Positions 35,423 through 44,379 are shown, counted from the stretch's first letter. The stretch is DNA of 64,000 bases from Verrucosispora sp. WMMD573 (GCF_027497175.1 NZ_CP114901.1:4898001-4962000), one strand, 5' to 3'. The notes: generated by a model from the sequence alone, not told the origin. Made by a program: numbers and translations.

Positions 35423-38203
35423 TCAGGCCGGAGAGTGGTATGCCAGCACACCCCGGTTGACGGCGTTGATCGCCTGCCGCGCGGTGGCCCGCAGCTCGGT
35501 CGAGGCACCACCGGAGTCGGCCAACTGGCCGAGCAGGTCCACCACCTGTCGGGCCCACCGGACGAAGTCCCCGGCGGGCATCTCGCCGTCGAGCTCGTGC
35601 CCGCTGGCCAGCACCTTCGCCAACGCCTCACCCCGGGCCCAGCGGTAGACCGGCCAGGCGAAACCGAGATCCGGCTCGCGGGTGACGGCCAGCCCGCGCG
35701 ACGCCTCCTCGGCCTCGATCTCACTCCACAGCTTCAGGGTCGCGTCGACCGCCTCGGCCACCGCTCCACGGGGAAGCGAGGCCCGTTCGTCGACGTCGCG
35801 ACGGGCCTCGAAGACCACCACCGACACCGCCGCGGCCAGCTCGGCCGGCGACAGCCCGTCCCAGACCCCGCGCCGCAGGCACTCCGCCACGAGCAGGTCC
35901 GCCTCCGTCCAGATCCGCCCGAGCGTCCGGCCGGCATCGGTGACGGCGCCGTCGGCGGCGAGATAGCCGCGCCCGGTTAGCAGCGCGACGATCCGGTCGA
36001 AGGTACGCGCCAACGACCCCGTCCGGCCGGCAACCCGCTGCCGCAGTTCCTCGGTGTCGCGTTCCAGCCGGCGACGGCGCTCGGCCCAGCGGGCGTGCTC
36101 CTCCCGCTCGGGGCAGGCGTGGCAGGGATGCCGGCGCAGCTCAGTACGCAGCTGGCTGAGCTGGTGGTCCTCGCCCGACTGCCGACCCCGGGCCCCGCGG
36201 CGGGAATGCCGGTCCAGACCAGTGCCGCTGACCTGGGCGGCCAGGTCCCGCCGGGCCGCCGGATTGCGTGGGTTGAAGTGCTTCGGCACCCGGATACGGG
36301 CCAGCACCTCGGCCGGGGTGGTGAAGTCGCCGGGGCTGATCCGGCCGGCCCAGCGGTCCTGGGTGAGCACCAGCGGACGTGGCTCGCTGAAGCCACCCGC
36401 CGCCGGATCGAGCACCACGGCCAGGCCAGCCCGCCGTCCGGACGGCACCCGGATCACGTCACCGACCCGCAGCCGCTCCAGGGCCGCCACCGCCGCCGCC
36501 CGTCGCTGGCTCTGCCCCTGCCGGGCGATGGCCCGCTCCCGGTCGGCGATGGCGACCCGCAGGGCGAAGTACTCGTCGAAGTCGCCGTGATGGCACTCCG
36601 CCTCGACGCCGTACGCCTCGATCGTCTCGGTGTTGCGTTGCACCTGCCGGGCCAGGCCGACCACCGAACGGTCCGCCTGGAACTGCGCGAACGACGACTC
36701 CAGCAGCGCCCGCGCCGACTCCGCGCCGACGCTGCCGACCAGGTTCACCGCCATGTTGTACGACGGTCGGAAGCTGGATCGCAGCGGATAGGTCCGGGTG
36801 GAGGCCAGACCCGCCACATGCCGGGGGTCGGTCTCCGGGGACCACACGACCACGGCGTGCCCCTCCACGTCGATGCCCCGTCGACCGGCCCGGCCGGTGA
36901 GCTGGGTGTACTCCCCCGGGGTCAGGTCCACGTGCGCCTCGCCGTTGTACTTGACCAGGCGTTCCAGCACCACGCAACGGGCCGGCATGTTGATGCCCAG
37001 GGCGAGGGTCTCGGTAGCGAAGACCGCCTTGACCAGGCCACGGACGAACAGCTCCTCCACGACCTCCTTGAACGCCGGCAGCATCCCGGCGTGATGCGCG
37101 GCCAGCCCGCGTTCCAACCCGTCGAGCCACTCCCAGTAGCCGAGCACCGACAGATCCTCGCCGGGGATGGCGGTCACCCGGGACTCCACCACGCGGCGGA
37201 TCTCCGCCCGTTCCTCGGGTGAGGTGAGCCGCAGCCCGGCGGCGAGGCACTGCTGCACCGCGGCGTCGCAGCCGGCCCGGCTGAAGATGAACAGGATCGC
37301 CGGCAGCAGCCCCTCGCGGTCCAGCCGGTCGACGATGTCCGGACGCAGCGGCCCGCGCCAGCGGGGGCCACGCCGGCCGGCGCCGAAGCCGCCGGAGCGT
37401 CCCTCACCGAGATCCAGCCGGCGCATCGTGTCCCGCGTGTAGCGCAGCAGTTCCGGGTGCACGTCGTGCTTGCGTGCCGCCGCCGCGTCGTGGAACAGGT
37501 CGAACATCCGCTTGCCGACCAGCATGTGCTGCCACAGCGGCACCGGCCGGTGCTCGCTGACCACCACGGTGGTCTCACCCCGAACCGTGATCAGCCAGTC
37601 GGCGAACTCCTCGGCGTTGGAGACCGTCGCCGACAGCGACACCAGGGTCACCGAGTCGGGCAGGTGGATGATGACCTCCTCCCACACCCCGCCCCGGAAC
37701 CGGTCGGCCAGGTAGTGGACCTCGTCCATCACCACGTACGCCAGGCCGTCGAGGGTGGCCGAGCCGGCGTAGAGCATGTTGCGCAGCACCTCGGTGGTCA
37801 TCACCACCACCGGGGCGTCGCCGTTGATGGCGTTGTCGCCGGTGAGCAGCCCCACCTGCGCGGCACCGTACCGGTCGACCAGGTCGTGGTACTTCTGGTT
37901 CGACAGCGCCTTGATCGGCGTGGTGTAGAAGCACTTGAGCCGCGCCCCGTCGGCCGGTGCCGGCCGCCCCGGCGCACCCCGCAACGCCAGGTGTACGGCG
38001 AACTCGCCGACCACCGTCTTGCCGGCTCCGGTCGGGGCGCAGACCAGCACGCCACTGCCCCGTTCCAGGGCCTGACACGATTCCCGCTGAAAGTCGTCGA
38101 GGTCGAACCCCAGGTCAGCGGTGAACTCTTCCAGCGCCGGGAACTGTGAGGCCTGGGCGGCCCGGCGGCGCGCCGCGGCGTACCGCTCGGCGGGGCTCGA
38201 CAT
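35423..38203 (-). CDS. helY: Ski2-like DEAD/DEAH RNA helicase HelY
   Basis: A 926-residue helicase. Motifs are Walker A APTGAGKT (~56-63), TPIKALSNQKYHD, DEVH in VVMDEVHYLADRFRG, SLSATVSNAEEF, a GINMPARCVVLERLVKYNGE segment and QLTGRAGRRGID. The C-terminal half contains a Ski2-type beta-rich insertion and the DSHCT-like end (LWSEIEAEEASRGL). The family works in RNA turnover or remodelling. Position next to tatC is as in mycobacteria. ATG at 38203 gives the family start; TAATCT 7 bases upstream suggests a leaderless message. Confidence 0.92.
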   Translation of the reverse strand: MSSPAERYAAARRRAAQASQFPALEEFTADLGFDLDDFQRESCQALERGSGVLVCAPTGAGKTVVGEFAVHLALRGAPGRPAPADGARLKCFYTTPIKALSNQKYHDLVDRYGAAQVGLLTGDNAINGDAPVVVMTTEVLRNMLYAGSATLDGLAYVVMDEVHYLADRFRGGVWEEVIIHLPDSVTLVSLSATVSNAEEFADWLITVRGETTVVVSEHRPVPLWQHMLVGKRMFDLFHDAAAARKHDVHPELLRYTRDTMRRLDLGEGRSGGFGAGRRGPRWRGPLRPDIVDRLDREGLLPAILFIFSRAGCDAAVQQCLAAGLRLTSPEERAEIRRVVESRVTAIPGEDLSVLGYWEWLDGLERGLAAHHAGMLPAFKEVVEELFVRGLVKAVFATETLALGINMPARCVVLERLVKYNGEAHVDLTPGEYTQLTGRAGRRGIDVEGHAVVVWSPETDPRHVAGLASTRTYPLRSSFRPSYNMAVNLVGSVGAESARALLESSFAQFQADRSVVGLARQVQRNTETIEAYGVEAECHHGDFDEYFALRVAIADRERAIARQGQSQRRAAAVAALERLRVGDVIRVPSGRRAGLAVVLDPAAGGFSEPRPLVLTQDRWAGRISPGDFTTPAEVLARIRVPKHFNPRNPAARRDLAAQVSGTGLDRHSRRGARGRQSGEDHQLSQLRTELRRHPCHACPEREEHARWAERRRRLERDTEELRQRVAGRTGSLARTFDRIVALLTGRGYLAADGAVTDAGRTLGRIWTEADLLVAECLRRGVWDGLSPAELAAAVSVVVFEARRDVDERASLPRGAVAEAVDATLKLWSEIEAEEASRGLAVTREPDLGFAWPVYRWARGEALAKVLASGHELDGEMPAGDFVRWARQVVDLLGQLADSGGASTELRATARQAINAVNRGVLAYHSPA

Positions 38204-38210
38204 GTCACCA

Positions 38211-38216
38211 AGATTA
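38211..38216 (-). promoter_or_regulatory. Candidate -10, leaderless start of helY
   Basis: On the minus strand TAATCT lies 7 bases before the ATG at 38203. The HAD gene promoter faces the opposite way about 60 bases off. Confidence 0.45.
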
Positions 38217-38276
38217 GTGCGTGCCCACGACGGGCACCCGGCAAGGCCGACCGCCGGGGCGGTCGGAGTGGGTCGG

Positions 38277-38282
38277 TAGGGT
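38277..38282 (+). promoter_or_regulatory. Candidate -10, leaderless start of the HAD gene
   Basis: TAGGGT lies 7 bases before the GTG at 38290. It supports that GTG as the start over an in-frame GTG at 38281. Confidence 0.4.
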
Positions 38283-38289
38283 GCACGAC

Positions 38290-39045
38290 GTGCCGGATCA
38301 TGCCGAACCGACCAGCCCCGTGCCCGACGTCGACGGTCGGGGTCCGTCCCGTCGGCAGGTGCGGGCGGTCCTGTTCGATTTCCATGGCACCCTGGCGCAG
38401 GTGGAGGAGCCCAGCCAGTGGGTGCTGGCCGCCGCGTCGGCATGCGGGGTGGACCTGGACCGCGCCCGGGCGACCGCCCTGGCCGACCGGCTGCTCACCG
38501 CAGGCCGCGCCGGTGGGCCGCTGCCCGCCCGGGTACCACCCCACCTGGCCGAGTTGTGGGCCGACCGGGATCTGTACGAGCACGCTCACCGTGGTGCGTA
38601 CACCGGGCTGGCCGACACGGTCGACACCGGCATCGACGGCTTCGCCGAGGCGCTGTACGAGCGGGTGCTGACGCCGCAGGGGTGGGTGCCCTACCCCGAC
38701 ACCGCGCCGACCCTCGCCGCGCTGCGAGCCGCCGACGTGCGGGTGGCCGTGGTCAGCAACATCGGCTTCGACATCCGGCCGCTCTTCGCCGCCTGGGGGC
38801 TGGCCGACCTGGTCGACGCCCACGTGCTGTCGTACGAGGTGGGCCGCTGCAAGCCCGATCCGGCGATCTTCTGGCGGGCCTGCGGTCTGCTCGGCGTCGA
38901 CCCCGAGGAGTCGCTAATGGTCGGCGACACCCCCGCCGACGCCGGCGCCGCCGCCGCCGGCTGCGCCGCGCTGATCCTTCCCGCCGCCGACCCCGGCCGC
39001 CCCAACGCCCTCGGCTCCGTCCTCGACCTCCTGCCCACCCCCTGA
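38290..39045 (+). CDS. HAD-family hydrolase
   Basis: A 251-residue haloacid dehalogenase-superfamily protein. Motif I is LFDFHGTLA, in which His replaces the usual second-position residue of DxD (DFH rather than DxD). Motif II is VAVVSNIG and motifs III/IV are KPDPAIF and MVGDTPADAGAA. The cap is small and helical (~35-110). The loss of the second Asp in motif I affects the phosphatase general acid in most HAD enzymes, so the activity may be altered. The substrate is unknown. It converges on the diacylglycerol kinase-like gene with a palindromic repeat between. Confidence 0.82.
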   Translation: MPDHAEPTSPVPDVDGRGPSRRQVRAVLFDFHGTLAQVEEPSQWVLAAASACGVDLDRARATALADRLLTAGRAGGPLPARVPPHLAELWADRDLYEHAHRGAYTGLADTVDTGIDGFAEALYERVLTPQGWVPYPDTAPTLAALRAADVRVAVVSNIGFDIRPLFAAWGLADLVDAHVLSYEVGRCKPDPAIFWRACGLLGVDPEESLMVGDTPADAGAAAAGCAALILPAADPGRPNALGSVLDLLPTP

Positions 39046-39052
39046 CCGCCGC

Positions 39053-39121
39053 GATCATGCAGTTGTGGCACCCGATTCGTCCGCTTGAGCGGCTTTCATC
39101 CGGTGCCACAACTGCATGATC
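39053..39121. repeat. Palindromic repeat, GATCATGCAGTTGTGGCACC arms
   Basis: Perfect 20-base inverted arms at 39053-39072 and 39102-39121, with a smaller hairpin CCGCTTGAGCGG (39081-39092) in the loop. It lies between convergent genes and starts 7 bases after the HAD stop, so it can serve as a bidirectional terminator. The same arm sequence recurs at 44432-44505. Confidence 0.8.
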
Positions 39122-39143
39122 CGCAGGGAAGGCGGGGCGGGGG

Positions 39144-40070
39144 TCAGCGGAGGAGGTGGAGGGTGGCGGGGACGGCGGTGACGGTCAGTGGGAGCGGGAG
39201 GGAGCGCTCGCCGTCGGCGTAGGTGGTGATGCCCTCCGCCGCGGCTAGGGCGACGGTGCGGGCGCGGTAGGTGTGCACCAGGGGATGGGCGACGTGGGTG
39301 CCGGCATAGATGCGCGGCTTGACCCGGATCAGGGTGCGTCGGTCGAACCGGCCGCCGACCACCACGTCGAGCAGGCCGTCGGTCGGGTCCGCGTCGGGAC
39401 AGATCCGCATACCGCCGCCGTAGCTGGCGCCGTTGCCGACCGCCACCAGGACTGCGTCGACCTCGATCCGCTCTCCGTCGAGGGTCAGGGTGTAGCGGCG
39501 TGGCCGTAGTCGGGCCAGCTCCACCAGGATGGCCAGGTCGTAGCGGCGTGGGCCGCGCGGCCAGCGCATCCGGTTCGCCCGCTCGTTGACGATCGCGTCG
39601 AACCCGGCCGCCAGCACCGCGCCGTACCAGCGGACCGTGCCGTCCGCCCCGGTCATCCGGGCCAGGTCGACCGGCCGGCTGCGTCCCTCACGCAGGGCCG
39701 CCGCGATGACGTCGACCGCCGCCCGCGGGTCGGCCGGGTAGCCGGTCTCCACGGCGAAGTCGTTGCCGGTACCCGCCGGGACCGGCCCGAACGGCACCGA
39801 GGTGCCGGCCACGGCCTGCATCGCCCGGTGCACGGTGCCGTCGCCACCCACCGCGACCAGCGCCCCGGCCCCTTCGGCCACTGCGGTTCGGCAGGCCGCC
39901 TCGGCCTCCGCCGCACTGCCGGCCCGCAACAGCCGCACCGGCCGGTCGGCAGCCGCGAGGCGGTTCAGCAGGTCCGGCAGCAGGCCCCGGTGCCGGCCCC
40001 GCCCGGCGGTCGGGTTGGCCAGCACGGCGACGGGCCCGCCGGGCACCGATGGGTGATCGTCTGAGGTCAC
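39144..40070 (-). CDS. Diacylglycerol/sphingosine kinase-like lipid kinase
   Basis: A 308-residue DAGK-catalytic-domain protein. It has VLANPTAGRGR, the nucleotide motif VAVGGDGTVHRAMQAV, VPAGTGNDFA and the C-terminal GNGASYGGGMRICPDADPTD with DGLLDVVV. Such enzymes phosphorylate diacylglycerol or other lipids with ATP at the membrane. GTG at 40070 was chosen because TACGGT lies 7 bases upstream, fitting a leaderless message; an in-frame GTG at 40079 overlaps that element. Confidence 0.88.
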   Translation of the reverse strand: MTSDDHPSVPGGPVAVLANPTAGRGRHRGLLPDLLNRLAAADRPVRLLRAGSAAEAEAACRTAVAEGAGALVAVGGDGTVHRAMQAVAGTSVPFGPVPAGTGNDFAVETGYPADPRAAVDVIAAALREGRSRPVDLARMTGADGTVRWYGAVLAAGFDAIVNERANRMRWPRGPRRYDLAILVELARLRPRRYTLTLDGERIEVDAVLVAVGNGASYGGGMRICPDADPTDGLLDVVVGGRFDRRTLIRVKPRIYAGTHVAHPLVHTYRARTVALAAAEGITTYADGERSLPLPLTVTAVPATLHLLR

Positions 40071-40077
40071 GGCGAGC

Positions 40078-40083
40078 ACCGTA
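40078..40083 (-). promoter_or_regulatory. Candidate -10, leaderless start of the lipid kinase gene
   Basis: On the minus strand TACGGT lies 7 bases before the GTG at 40070 and helps decide that start. Confidence 0.4.
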
Positions 40084-40184
40084 CTGCCTGGCCGGCGCCG
40101 GCGCGAGGAGGCCGCCCAGCGTCGGGCCGACCCCGGAAGGGCCGGCCGGAACAGTCCCACCGGCCGCGGCGCAACTGTCATTTG

Positions 40185-40544
40185 TCATGACCGCGTGCGG
40201 CACGCATTCATATCCTTGACTGAGAACACTGGAGACGCCATAGGCCGGACGGACAGACTCGAATCCGTCAACAGGACCGCAGCCACCACCCGCACGACCG
40301 GCGTAGTCACCGCGGCCACGCCGGACGACACCGTCGCGACGACCGTGGCCAGCACCGGCCGCGTGACGGCCGCCGGGTGCGCGATGACGTCTGCCACCCC
40401 GGGCAGCGGCACCAGGCCCGTCGCGGCCGTGGTCACCGCCGGCGATCGGCCGGCACGAGCGGTCGATGCCGTCTTCGCCGGGCGGTCCCGATCCGGCAGA
40501 CCGCTCCGCGACGCGCCCTTCGCCGCACACGGCCCCCGGGACAC
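40185..40544 (-). CDS. Uncertain 119-residue ORF between tatC and the lipid kinase gene
   Basis: The 519-base stretch 40071-40589 has no recognised gene. This frame has a strong G/C preference at third positions over its first two thirds and a hydrophobic, Val/Ala/Thr-rich middle (PAAVTRPVLATVVATVSSGV). It lies in the same direction as tatC, 45 bases after it. A plus-strand frame (40195-40608) shares the same third-position bias, so the bias alone does not settle the strand. No family is recognised and no clear ribosome site was found. Confidence 0.25.
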   Translation of the reverse strand: MSRGPCAAKGASRSGLPDRDRPAKTASTARAGRSPAVTTAATGLVPLPGVADVIAHPAAVTRPVLATVVATVSSGVAAVTTPVVRVVAAVLLTDSSLSVRPMASPVFSVKDMNACRTRS

Positions 40545-40589
40545 CGATGGGTGTTCCGAGGCCGTCAGCAGCTTCGCGGTAGGGACCGA

Positions 40590-41540
40590 TCAGGTGATGT
40601 CGTCGTAGCGCCGTTCGATCGACAGCGGCCGGGCCACCGGCTCGGGGGCCTCGATCGGGCTGGCCCCGCCGACCGGCTGTCCTGCCTCCACCGGGTCCCG
40701 GTCGAACTCCAGCGGGGAAGCCTCGTCGTCGTCGGTGTCCGCGTAAAGCTCCTTACCGCGGCCCTTCCGCCGGTCGTTGAGGAACGCCACACCGACCGCG
40801 ATGAAGTAGAGCAACGACAGGCACAGCGCCAGCAGCGTCATGCCGAACGGCCCTGGGTCGGGCGTGGCCACGGCGGCGAACGCGAAGCAGATGAACACCA
40901 CGACCCGCCACCAGCTGAGCAGCCGCCGGGCGCTCACCACGCCGGTGAAGTTGAGCATCAGCAGGGTGAGCGGAAACTCGAACGCCACCCCGAAAAGCAG
41001 GATCATGGTGGTGACGAAGCTGATGTAGCGGGTGACCTCCAGCTGCGAGTCGGTGCCGGTGACACCCGCCTCGAGCAGAAACGCCAAGCCCTTGTCGACG
41101 ACCAAAAAGGCGAGTACCGCACCGGCGGCGAACAGCGGTGCCGCGATCGCCACGAAGACGTACGCCCACTTGCGCTCGTGCCGGTGTAGCCCGGGGGCGA
41201 TGAACGCCCACAGCTGGTAGAGCCAGACCGGGGCACCGAGGATGAGACCGATCCAGAGAGCCAGCTTGAGCTTGAGGATGAAGCCGTCCGCGGGGGCGAG
41301 CATCAGGAACTGCTGGCACTCGCCGTCGACCATCATCCCCGGCAGGCGGCAGTACGGCTGGCTCAACAGGTCGAACGCCGGCTGCGCGAGCAGGTAGCCG
41401 CCGATCAGTCCGACGACGATCGCCAGCGAGGCACGGAACAGCCGGTCGCGCAGCTCGCGGATGTGCTCGACGAGGGTCATCGAGCCGTCGGCGGCCCGCT
41501 CGAAGTTGCTCGGTTCGCGCTTGCGGAGTCCGAAGGCCAC
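40590..41540 (-). CDS. tatC: Sec-independent protein translocase TatC
   Basis: A 316-residue membrane protein with six expected transmembrane helices. It is the twin-arginine signal receptor of the Tat system for folded proteins. Motifs are MTLVEHIRELRDRLFRA, PADGFILKLKLALWIGLILG, LWAFIAPGLHRHERKW, FGVAFEFPLTLLML and a final AVATPDPGPFGMTLLA. The C-terminal ~65 residues form a charged tail beyond the core. GTG at 41540. It follows tatA with an 18-base gap. Confidence 0.95.
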   Translation of the reverse strand: MAFGLRKREPSNFERAADGSMTLVEHIRELRDRLFRASLAIVVGLIGGYLLAQPAFDLLSQPYCRLPGMMVDGECQQFLMLAPADGFILKLKLALWIGLILGAPVWLYQLWAFIAPGLHRHERKWAYVFVAIAAPLFAAGAVLAFLVVDKGLAFLLEAGVTGTDSQLEVTRYISFVTTMILLFGVAFEFPLTLLMLNFTGVVSARRLLSWWRVVVFICFAFAAVATPDPGPFGMTLLALCLSLLYFIAVGVAFLNDRRKGRGKELYADTDDDEASPLEFDRDPVEAGQPVGGASPIEAPEPVARPLSIERRYDDIT

Positions 41541-41558
41541 GGTTACCGGACCCGGGGA

Positions 41559-41852
41559 TCAGTTCTCGCGGACGCGCTGCACCGGGTCGACGACCGGCTG
41601 CTGCACGGTGCCCTGGTAGGGCTGCTGCGGCGGTGGCGCCGGCTGCTGCGGCGGGTACGGCTGGTAGCCGGCCTGCGCGTCGGCCTTGCCGGCGAGGTCA
41701 CGGTCGTCGTCGGCAAGGCTCTTCGTCTCGGCCTTGATGATCCGCAGCGAGCGACCGAGGGACCGGGCGGCGTCGGGAAGCCGCTTCGCGCCGAAGAGCA
41801 GGATCAGCACGACCACGAGTACGGCGATGTGCCACGGCTTGAGGGCACCCAT
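41559..41852 (-). CDS. tatA: Twin-arginine translocase subunit TatA
   Basis: A 97-residue protein with one N-terminal membrane helix (WHIAVLVVVLILLFGAKRLP), the FG hinge and an amphipathic helix (DAARSLGRSLRIIKAETKSL). It has a Pro/Gln-rich C-terminal tail. It forms the Tat pore oligomer. The tail (QPYPPQQPAPPPQQPYQG) is longer than in E. coli but typical of actinobacteria. GGAG lies 8 bases before the ATG. Confidence 0.95.
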   Translation of the reverse strand: MGALKPWHIAVLVVVLILLFGAKRLPDAARSLGRSLRIIKAETKSLADDDRDLAGKADAQAGYQPYPPQQPAPPPQQPYQGTVQQPVVDPVQRVREN

Positions 41853-42059
41853 GTGAAGCTCCAGTCGCTTGTGCCAACGGGGGTGGTTCCGCAGCCCATC
41901 GTACGTGCGACGAGGGCCATTGCCACCCGCCGGGGCGGTGGTGGTTCGTCCCGGCGGGTGAAGTCTCGGCCAACCGCGAGTGTCCCGTCAACCAGGCAGC
42001 TGGATCATTCTGCGCGAAGTCGACCCGCCGCGTGCAGGAGGATGCACCGTGCGGGCAGA

Positions 42060-42076
42060 AACGCGCACAGCGCGTT
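42060..42076 (-). terminator. Short hairpin after the pafBC operon
   Basis: AACGCGC-ACA-GCGCGTT is a perfect 7-base stem 22 bases after the stop of the small membrane gene and upstream of tatA. Confidence 0.4.
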
Positions 42077-42098
42077 CTCCGCCGGTGGACCGGCGCCT

Positions 42099-42347
42099 TC
42101 AGTCGCCGCGACGGGCTTTGATCACGGTGAGCCGCTGCTGGGTCGTCTCCAGCCGGCTCTGCAACCCCTCCGCCCGCTGCTGGAGGCTCTCCGCCGCGTC
42201 ACGCAGCGCCGTCGCCTCGTCGGCGCGCCGCTGCAACGCCAGCGCCGCCCGACGCAACCGGGGCAGTCGCGCCAACACGGGTCGTACCGCCAGGGCGAGC
42301 AGAACCAACGGCACCAGCACCAGCGCGAGCACGATCCATTTCAGCAC
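42099..42347 (-). CDS. Small membrane protein with coiled-coil tail
   Basis: An 82-residue protein. Residues ~4-25 form one hydrophobic helix (WIVLALVLVPLVLLALAV), followed by basic residues and a long heptad-like helix (QRRADEATALRDAAESLQQR, AEGLQSRLETTQQRL). GTG at 42347 gives a compact protein and follows the pafC stop by 10 bases, so it is probably co-transcribed with pafBC. No family is recognised; the layout suggests a membrane-anchored scaffold. Confidence 0.6.
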   Translation of the reverse strand: MLKWIVLALVLVPLVLLALAVRPVLARLPRLRRAALALQRRADEATALRDAAESLQQRAEGLQSRLETTQQRLTVIKARRGD

Positions 42348-42357
42348 GCCGGCCAGC

Positions 42358-43380
42358 CTACTGCCTGTCGCCGGCCGCCGCCGGGTCCGCGTCGGCGGCC
42401 ACCGGCCGGGCGTACGCCTCCAGGGCCGCCACCGCCGACTCGTGGATCTGCCCGGCGAGCTCGGCCGGTGCGACGACCTCGACGTCCGGGCCGAGACCCA
42501 GCACGAACCGACGGGCCCAGCCGAGATCGCTGACCCGCAGCGACACCACCCACCGTTCGCCGTCGGACTCGACCCGCTCGCAGGGGTAGTACTCGGTGAT
42601 CCACCGCTCACGCCGACCGATCCGCAACGTGATCAGCGGCAGGTCGGGCGAGGGCCGGAACGCCCCCTCGCGCAGGTCCTGCGGCCGGGCCTGCGGCGGC
42701 ACCACGGCCGGCTCGGCCAGCTCGGTGACGGCGTCGATCCGGTCGGCCCGGAACAGCCGCACCGCCTCGGCGCGACGGCACCACGCCTCCACGTACGTCC
42801 GGCCACCGACCATCAGCACCCGCAGCGGGTCGATGACCCGCTCGGTGGTCTCGTCGCGCGTCGCCGTGTAGTACGTGATGCGCAGCGCGCGGCCACCCTC
42901 CACCGCGGCACGCAACTGCTCCACCCGCCCGGTGTCGCCGGGCAGCCGCACCTCCACCGGCGCGGCGACCAGGTCACCGGCCGCGTCCTCGATCTTCGCG
43001 AGAGCCCGCTCGACCGCCTCCCGGTTGGCGACTCCGGGCGTCTCGGCCAGCATGCGCAACGCCACCACCAGCGCCAGCGCCTCGTCCGGAGTGAGCCGCA
43101 GCGGCCGGTCGATGCCCGCGTCGTAGGTGATGGTCACCCGGTCACCGTCGAAGGCCATGTCGATCAGGTCACCCGGGCCGTACCCGGGCAGCCCGCAGAC
43201 CCAGAGCAGCTCCAGATCCTCCCGCAGCTGCCGCTCGGTGACGCCCAGGTCACCGGCGGCCTCGGCGAGCTCGATCCCGGGCCGGGCGAGCAGGTACGGC
43301 ACCAGGTTCAGCAGCCGGGCCAGCCGGTCGGCCGACGCCCGGGAGCCGTTGCGAACCGCCGGACGGGTCGTGCCGCTCAC
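42358..43380 (-). CDS. pafC: WYL-domain transcriptional activator subunit PafC
   Basis: A 340-residue protein with an N-terminal winged HTH (SADRLARLLNLVPYLLARPG, then IELAEAAGDLGVTERQLRED) and a WYL domain (ALRITYYTATRDETTERVID, TYVEAWCRRAEAVRLFRADR). It has a WCX C-terminal region. PafB and PafC form a dimer that activates DNA-repair genes after damage. GTG at 43380 overlaps the pafB stop by 4 bases (GTGA). Confidence 0.92.
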   Translation of the reverse strand: MSGTTRPAVRNGSRASADRLARLLNLVPYLLARPGIELAEAAGDLGVTERQLREDLELLWVCGLPGYGPGDLIDMAFDGDRVTITYDAGIDRPLRLTPDEALALVVALRMLAETPGVANREAVERALAKIEDAAGDLVAAPVEVRLPGDTGRVEQLRAAVEGGRALRITYYTATRDETTERVIDPLRVLMVGGRTYVEAWCRRAEAVRLFRADRIDAVTELAEPAVVPPQARPQDLREGAFRPSPDLPLITLRIGRRERWITEYYPCERVESDGERWVVSLRVSDLGWARRFVLGLGPDVEVVAPAELAGQIHESAVAALEAYARPVAADADPAAAGDRQ

Positions 43381-44366
43381 CGGACAACCGTCAGGGTGTC
43401 GTGGCGGGCGGCGATCTCCTTGAGCCGCTGGATGACCGCCTCCCGAACCTCGGGCGGCTCGATCACCCGCACGTCCGGCCCGTAGCCGACGAGGTGACCG
43501 GCCAGCGAGCAGGCGTCGCCGTACGGCAGGACCAGGCGGTCCACGTCCGACCCGGCGGTGACCTCGACCGCCCAGCGGCGCAAGCCGGCGGCCCGACCCG
43601 GGGTGACCAGCACGGTCGCCCGGCCAGGTCGCTCGACCGGGCCGGACCAGCGGGCCACGTGACTGATCAGATCGACTCCGGTGGGTGGCTGGTAGGCGCC
43701 CGGCTCACCGACGGCCCGCACCGGGCCCACCACCCGCGACAACCGGAAACAGCGGGTGGCGTCGCGGTCCAGGTCGTGGCCGACCACGTACCACCGGCCC
43801 CGCCAGCAGACCACACCCCACGGTTGCAACCGGCGCCGCGCGGGCGCGTCGCGGTCCGGCACCCGATAGTCGAAGCGGACCTCCCGCCGGTCGCGGGCGG
43901 CCGCGGTCAGTGGCGCGAACGCCGGATCGACCGTGACCATCGGCTCCAGCCCGAGGGTGGCCTGCGGATCCACGTCCACGCCGGCGGCGCGCAGCTTCGC
44001 CAGCCCCGACGAGGCGGCGGCGGCCAGGCCGGCGTGTTGCCACAGGCGCGCGGCGATGCCGACCGCGGCGGCCTCGTCCGGCTGGAGGGGAATGTCGGGC
44101 AGCGCGTACTCCCGGCGGGCGATCCGGTATCCGGGCTCGGCGTCGAAAGCGCTCGCCGTCCCGGTCTCCAGCGGTACGCCCAGCTCCCGCAACTCGGCCT
44201 TGTCCCGCTCGAACTTGCGCTGGAACGCCTCGTGCTCACGAGCGTCGTCCGGATCGTGTTCATAACCGGGCACGGTCGCGGCGATCTGCGCGGCGGTCAG
44301 GAACCGCCGCGTGGACAGCAGGCAGATCACCAGGTTGACCAGCCGTTCGGTGCGACTACGCGACAC
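43377..44366 (-). CDS. pafB: WYL-domain transcriptional activator subunit PafB
   Basis: A 329-residue WYL protein. It has an N-terminal HTH (SRTERLVNLVICLLSTRRFL, TAAQIAATVPGY), a WYL domain (REVRFDYRVPDRDAPARRRL, GRWYVVGHDLDRDATRCFRL) and a WCX region. It forms the PafBC complex with the next gene. GTG at 44366 was chosen because TAGCGT lies 7 bases upstream and the protein then begins just before the HTH; the open frame to 44498 crosses a palindromic repeat. Confidence 0.92.
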   Translation of the reverse strand: MSRSRTERLVNLVICLLSTRRFLTAAQIAATVPGYEHDPDDAREHEAFQRKFERDKAELRELGVPLETGTASAFDAEPGYRIARREYALPDIPLQPDEAAAVGIAARLWQHAGLAAAASSGLAKLRAAGVDVDPQATLGLEPMVTVDPAFAPLTAAARDRREVRFDYRVPDRDAPARRRLQPWGVVCWRGRWYVVGHDLDRDATRCFRLSRVVGPVRAVGEPGAYQPPTGVDLISHVARWSGPVERPGRATVLVTPGRAAGLRRWAVEVTAGSDVDRLVLPYGDACSLAGHLVGYGPDVRVIEPPEVREAVIQRLKEIAARHDTLTVVR

Positions 44367-44373
44367 CCCGTAG

Positions 44374-44379
44374 ACGCTA
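44374..44379 (-). promoter_or_regulatory. Candidate -10, leaderless start of pafB
   Basis: On the minus strand TAGCGT lies 7 bases before the GTG at 44366. Confidence 0.45.

Noticed and set aside
40195..40608. Plus-strand 137-codon frame in the tatC-lipid kinase gap
   Set aside because: It overlaps the end of tatC on the opposite strand, is Thr/Ala-rich with no family features, and shares its codon bias with the minus-strand frame.
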